Assembly: GCA_949126835.1 (NCBI GenBank)
Contig: OX421498.1
Coordinates: forward strand, 32,540,000 to 32,603,999
Length of the DNA stretch: 64,000 nucleotides
Direction of reading: 5' to 3'
DNA from: Anisus vortex
Taxonomy: Eukaryota > Mollusca > Gastropoda > Planorbidae
The position numbers were made by a program, and so were the translations under genes. Below, piece by piece: positions 60,301-64,000 of this stretch. Positions within the stretch are counted from its first letter, which is position 1. Every line of letters begins with the position of its first letter. The notes below the pieces were generated by a model. It was not told where the DNA came from. It did no database searches and saw only the letters and a program-made list of their open reading frames with translations.

Positions 60301-61029
60301 GGATTGTGGGGGCCCTATTCCCAAATGTATTTATTTTAAATCTAATCTCATTTTATAGATAAAAGGATGAAAATTGAATTTAAGACTTTTCATAACTTTC
60401 TTTGCTTAAAAAAGAAACCAGTTAAATAATGTTCTATCTCTGGCTAAAACATTATCATGCTCAAACAAACATTAAATTTGCACACATAGATCTATGTGCA
60501 AACATGCATAAACATACACAAACATGTACTGGCATACACAATTATTATGCACAAACATGTACAGATATGTACACAACATGCACAAACATGTACAGCTATG
60601 TACACAACATGCACAAACATACACAGATCAAAACTACACAAACAAGGACAAACATGGAAAAACTTACAGAAACAGACTAGATTTATTTGTCGCCTTTTTC
60701 GTTTGTTTTTCTATTCTATTCTATATATTTTTATTTCAATCCAAACAGGGTGTGCGTATGTACTCTCACAAAAAGCCGTTTCCAGCATCGTGGGCGCTGC
60801 GCCCTTCGTCCAGGTGGTCCCCGAGGAGGACGTCTTTGTGACCGGCATAATGCGCTACGTCATCAGCTGTAAACTGTTCTCACTACCTGCCTTTTTCACG
60901 CACCACCTCGACAGGCTCCGGGACAGGTGCGTGTTCAAACGCGATCTGAAGATTATGGCGACAGGCTGCAACAGTGAAAAGCTGAAAGAAGTCTGGGACA
61001 CCTACCTGGACAACGGACTCTGTTCCTGA
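57333..61029 (+). CDS. Beta-1,3-galactosyltransferase-like GT31 protein, copy B
   Basis: Coding exons 57333-58161 and 60749-61029, GT-AG intron in phase 1; 369 residues. Same layout as copy A: anchor at about residues 8-24, a shorter stem with a single QFITTD segment, then RAAVRKTWAS, VVFVLGHKVG, HGDILYLNMNDTYKNLTLKV, FVTKVDADTF (DAD metal site), EYASGCAYVLS and EEDVFVTGI. Most of the catalytic domain is identical to copy A, so they arose from a recent duplication, and the frame is intact in both. A TTTTGCGCAG acceptor just before the ATG again implies a 5' untranslated exon. Substrate specificity unknown. The intron carries a pogo-like insertion that copy A lacks. Confidence 0.9.
58356..59530 (+). 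mobile_element. pogo/Tigger-like relic in GT31 copy B intron
   Basis: Ends are CCCGTCAAATGGGGTAACTT and, inverted, CCCGTCATGGGGTTACTTTGG. Inside, frameshifted text around 59095-59260 (NNWPGYGW, then DFFLQRYKGKIRKR, then APVSRQVISDYFSNL) resembles the CENP-B-type DNA-binding region of pogo transposases. No catalytic domain. Copy A has no insertion here. Confidence 0.6.
59531..59914. other. GT31 copy B intron, no element recognised
   Basis: AT-rich. No exon or repeat recognised before the minisatellite starts. Confidence 0.4.
59915..60295 (+). repeat. 47-bp minisatellite in GT31 copy B intron
   Basis: About eight units of the same family as 46733-49110, with TACCGTGCACTGGTGGCCTC and a TATTTAGCACTATTAGC variant. 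Same relative place in the intron as copy A, but five times shorter. Confidence 0.93.
60505..60625 (+). repeat. 33-bp repeat, copy B (short)
   Basis: One to two units of the 33-bp repeat of copy A followed by diverged ACAAACATGTACAG-type units. Confidence 0.8.
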
Positions 61030-61114
61030 CATGGGAATTCAGGGGGTCACCTTTTTGAAAGCATTCCTTATAAATGTTTTTTGGTGTATTTTTTGTTTAC
61101 TTGTAGCCTACAAT

Positions 61115-61320
61115 ATTTCACTAATATGATCTTAAGGACGGTGAAGCAATGTTCAGCAGTTACCTTGCCCCCGCCTTACTAGGGAATTGTGTGACAAGCA
61201 CAAAGCCAAGTTGTCTTTAATTTTCTCCAAACTTAAGTCACGTATCCACATCTTGGTAGACTCAATGTCAGCCGACATTCGTCACGGTGATTAAAACCCG
61301 GGACCTTAGTTATGCCGCAC
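61115..61320 (-). mobile_element. SINE family 1 downstream of copy B
   Basis: Counterpart of 50110-50330, with GGACGGTGAAGCAATGTTCA and the head near 61290-61320. Confidence 0.75.
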
Positions 61321-61412
61321 GCCAAGTTCCCAAAGAATGAGACGGCCGTCTTTATGCCGACAGCGTCTTCCGAACGTCTCTAGGTCGGCGTTGGTATATA
61401 CTATACACGATA

Positions 61413-61472
61413 ACTATATGATTGATCCTGCCAGTAAACATATGCTTGTCTCGAAAGATTAAGCCATGCATG
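61413..61472 (+). pseudogene. 18S rRNA 5'-end fragment, downstream of copy B
   Basis: Counterpart of 50604-50672: ATGATTGATCCTGCCAGTAA, then ATATGCTTGTCTCGAAAGAT and TAAGCCATGCATGG, with two or three substitutions from the usual 18S start. Similarity stops after about 60 bp. Confidence 0.85.
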
Positions 61473-61862
61473 GATCTGCAATAGGTTGATTCTTGTTATT
61501 AGACAAGGGAGGGTTGGGGTGACGATATAGACTATAGACTCTCTTCGAGGTCCAGTATTAGTAGGCCTAATTTAAATGAGTTCTTATTCTTATTTGTTTT
61601 GAAAACGTGAATAGCAAATTCTAATCAGGTTGAATTTTCTGTAGAGATAATGAGTCTCCCACCTACCCTTCCATTGTTCTGCACCTCTTGTCGCTTCGCT
61701 GTAACAAAGCTCACTCCCGTTTCTCTCTTTTATTAATTGAATTTAAATGTACACCGCTCTTAAAATTACATTTTTTTTTGTTCACACGTTTGCTCGAAAT
61801 AGCACTCCTGTAAAGCCCTGGTTTTAATGGGAAACTTCCAATTACATTCCCGCTATCTAGTT

Positions 61863-62039
61863 AATGGGGTCGGTAACCTTTTAATAACAGTTTGTCATTC
61901 AGTACGATTTCTAATTCTTTCAGCGTGTCAACAGCTCTAGCACTCGATTTCTTGAAGAAATTACTTGTATTGCATTTGTGCGTGTATCGTTGAACAATGC
62001 TATGTGTGTGCAATGGGTTGCCGGGTTGCCGATCCCCTA
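61863..62039. mobile_element. 177-bp hAT element, copy B
   Basis: GGGGTCGGTAACCTTTT to GGTTGCCGATCCCCTA; flanks ATCTAGTT and ATTTAGTT (one change). Counterpart of 51892-52048. Confidence 0.75.
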
Positions 62040-62236
62040 ATTTAGTTCACCCACATCATCGCTTCGTCTCACACGTTTACATATATATACACACACACCC
62101 TCCCTCAACCTTGTTACTCTCAGGATTTACGACTCGAGAGGCTCGACCGGTTTCGAAGAGACTTTTAATTTCTGAGGCACAAATGGCGGCAGACGACGTT
62201 TACAACAAGGCAAGCTACGCACCATATAGCCTAAGA

Positions 62237-62442
62237 CAGGGGTCGGCAACCTACGGCACGCGTGCCAGACATGGCACGCAGAGCTTTTTTCAATGGCACG
62301 CGGAAGACTATAAAAAAAGCAATTCAAGTCACTTCTACAAGAAACCGAGTGCTAGAGCAGGATGAATTTTAGGCTGTTGGCACGCTGAATAAATTAGAAA
62401 TCCCACTTTGGCACACACTTTGCAAAAGGTTGCTTACCTCTG
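62237..62442. mobile_element. 206-bp hAT element found only in copy B
   Basis: Ends CAGGGGTCGGCAACC and GGTTGCTTACCTCTG; flanks GCCTAAGA (62229-62236) and GCCTAAGG (62443-62450). Copy A near 52200-52225 runs from CACCATATA into TCTGGGATAGTC with no element, so the insertion postdates the duplication. Confidence 0.85.
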
Positions 62443-62754
62443 GCCTAAGGTACTCCGGGATAGTCTAAGGACGGAAGTGTTCCCGTACTATTACATCCCA
62501 TATTGAAAAAAAATGCTTTTTGCCCATCAGCTCTAGATCTATATGTAAACTTAATTATTAAAAAAATATATTTAAAAAACTACACAAAAAAACAAGCCAG
62601 TTTACCAGCACTGATGTTAAAGGTACTGGTGTGTGGGTGTTGTGTTAACCACACTATCCCCTGTCCACCTGTGTAAGTTACGTTTGTCTAAATAGTGCAC
62701 CGTTTTTGGGAAGATATCAGCCTATTTCTCATATTGATACACTGTAGTAAATTA

Positions 62755-62900
62755 TCCCGTCGGACCGAATTGATTTATGAGCCGATGAAGCAGCGTTCAG
62801 CAGTTTCTGTGGCCACGGCTTACTAGGGGATTGTGTGGTCATCACAGTGCCCAGCCGCCTTTTACTTTGCTCCAGTTAAGGTCAGTTACCCATCAGAACA
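62755..62900 (-). mobile_element. SINE family 1, truncated
   Basis: CGGACCGAATTGATTTATGA to TCAGTTACCCATCAGAACAG; head missing. It runs straight into the family's other end (GATCAGTTTGGTCCG) in opposite orientation. Confidence 0.65.
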
Positions 62901-63469
62901 GAACCCTATGATCAGTTTGGTCCGAAGAGTTCTTTTTTTATTATTATTATATACCTTATACCAGTAGCCTATTTGCTGATTATATATGATTATCTCAGAC
63001 ACTCTACTATTAAATGAACAAATGTATATGATATTTGATAATTGTTTACCTTTTTTGCATTTTTATTGTGTGTGTGTTTATCTAATCTTATATTTTACGG
63101 GCGCTCCTTTATGCGGGAATTTGTTGTACCCTAAACATACCTATGTTTTTAGTCTAGACTTGTGTTATCGTTATGATTTGGGTTTTCAATGCTACGTTAT
63201 AGTTTTTCCTAGTTTTTTCAGGTAACCCATTCCATGCCCGGTTACCACTCGGGAAGAAAGAGAACGTTTATGCATTTGTTCTTGTATATATAATAAGAAA
63301 AGAGTTTTTTTTTTAAATTAGGATCTCATTATCTGAGTATTATATGATCAGGCCAGATTTAACCACTTTCAAATGTATGGTAATTATTGTCTAAACAGTA
63401 TGATTTGTTAGTCAAGATGAGGATCTAACACCTGCAAATGTTATTTATATTTTGATTTCAGTTGGTTTA

Positions 63470-64000
63470 ATAACTGAGAAGTCCTTTAATGTGTTTATAA
63501 TTGGCTTTTACTATTGTAATTCGGAATATATACGTAGTAATATTACGCACTGGGTAGTTAGTGTAATGTTTAACAAAATATATACAAATTCTTTAGTCTT
63601 AAAAATGTACATAATTTTTACAGTTTGATCATTTCAAAGTTATAAAATGAAGCCATTAATTTTTTTATAAAATAAATAAAAACATAGAAAAATTAGCTCA
63701 AATAATTTAAATAATTATATCCCTTTAATTAAAAAACGTTTCCACATTTGATTCAATGGTGATGCCAAACAATTTAGGTTTTGTAATATAACAAATATTA
63801 GTTTTTAAATATTACTGAATAATTTTTTTTTCTGTATATACATCCAACATTATGGTATTCATAAAAGATGTAAGTATTAGAATATTAAAATAATTTACTT
63901 TAAACACTTGTAAATAAACATCTCCAGCATTAATAGTTTGTCCCTTTATATAATTTTGTGCTATTAAATAAGTAGGCCTATGTTATATTTATTAAATTGA
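63470..64000 (-). mobile_element. hAT relic running off the window
   Basis: On the minus strand it matches the 1.1-kb and 4.2-kb hAT interiors, for example CTAACTACCCAGTGCG (63545-63560 complement) and the GTTTGGCATCA ... TTAAAGGGAGATAA-like block near 63715-63775. The rest lies outside. Confidence 0.55.

Overview
This is a window of animal nuclear DNA, AT-rich, intron-bearing and crowded with transposons. Spliced GT-AG genes, tRNA-derived SINEs, hAT, Helitron-like, pogo-like and Gypsy elements and several non-LTR 3' ends all fit an invertebrate. A gastropod mollusc is my best guess, from the general look of the SINEs and LINEs; that is inference and nothing here proves the species. Only two protein-coding loci are convincing: a seven-exon MYG1 exonuclease gene (21.6-29.1 kb, + strand) and a duplicated beta-1,3-galactosyltransferase-like (GT31) gene (copy A 45.5-50.0 kb, copy B 57.3-61.0 kb, both +), with a third, inverted 5' fragment between them.

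Layout. 1-21 kb is intergenic and made of layered mobile elements: a SINE split by a 348-bp hAT element, a 4.2-kb decayed hAT carrying a Helitron-like element and a LINE tail, a 2.7-kb hAT itself split by a 1.1-kb hAT, a 1.04-kb hAT holding a SINE and a long inverted repeat, and a pair of 81-bp TTAA-flanked elements. Many insertions keep recognisable 8-bp target-site duplications, so the order of events can be read. 21.6-29.1 kb is MYG1, whose introns hold SINEs, a LINE 3' end with a 44-bp target duplication and a 44-bp minisatellite. 29-39 kb has no recognised gene and is dominated by tandem arrays: a ~1-kb composite repeat at 31.4-34.1 kb, a 45-bp repeat at 34.8 kb and a 19-bp satellite with a 285-bp higher-order period at 37.1-38.2 kb.

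39.9-63.3 kb is a segmental duplication. Each unit runs in the order Gypsy relic with the same internal integrase deletion, GT31 5' region and large coding exon, intron with a 47-bp minisatellite and a 33-bp repeat, last coding exon, SINE, a short fragment of the 5' end of 18S rRNA, and a small hAT element. Copy A has a longer coding stem region and a far larger intronic array; copy B alone has a pogo-like insertion in the intron and a later hAT insertion. A third 18S scrap upstream of copy A, plus the inverted GT31 fragment at 52.6-53.1 kb, suggests that the locus once had more units.

The two gene systems are unrelated in function: MYG1 is a DHH-type RNA exonuclease, known in other animals in mitochondria and nucleus; the GT31 proteins look like Golgi type II glycosyltransferases. 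The most notable feature is the GT31 amplification tied to rDNA scraps and minisatellites. I saw no CRISPR array, no intact rRNA or tRNA gene and no bacterial-type operon.
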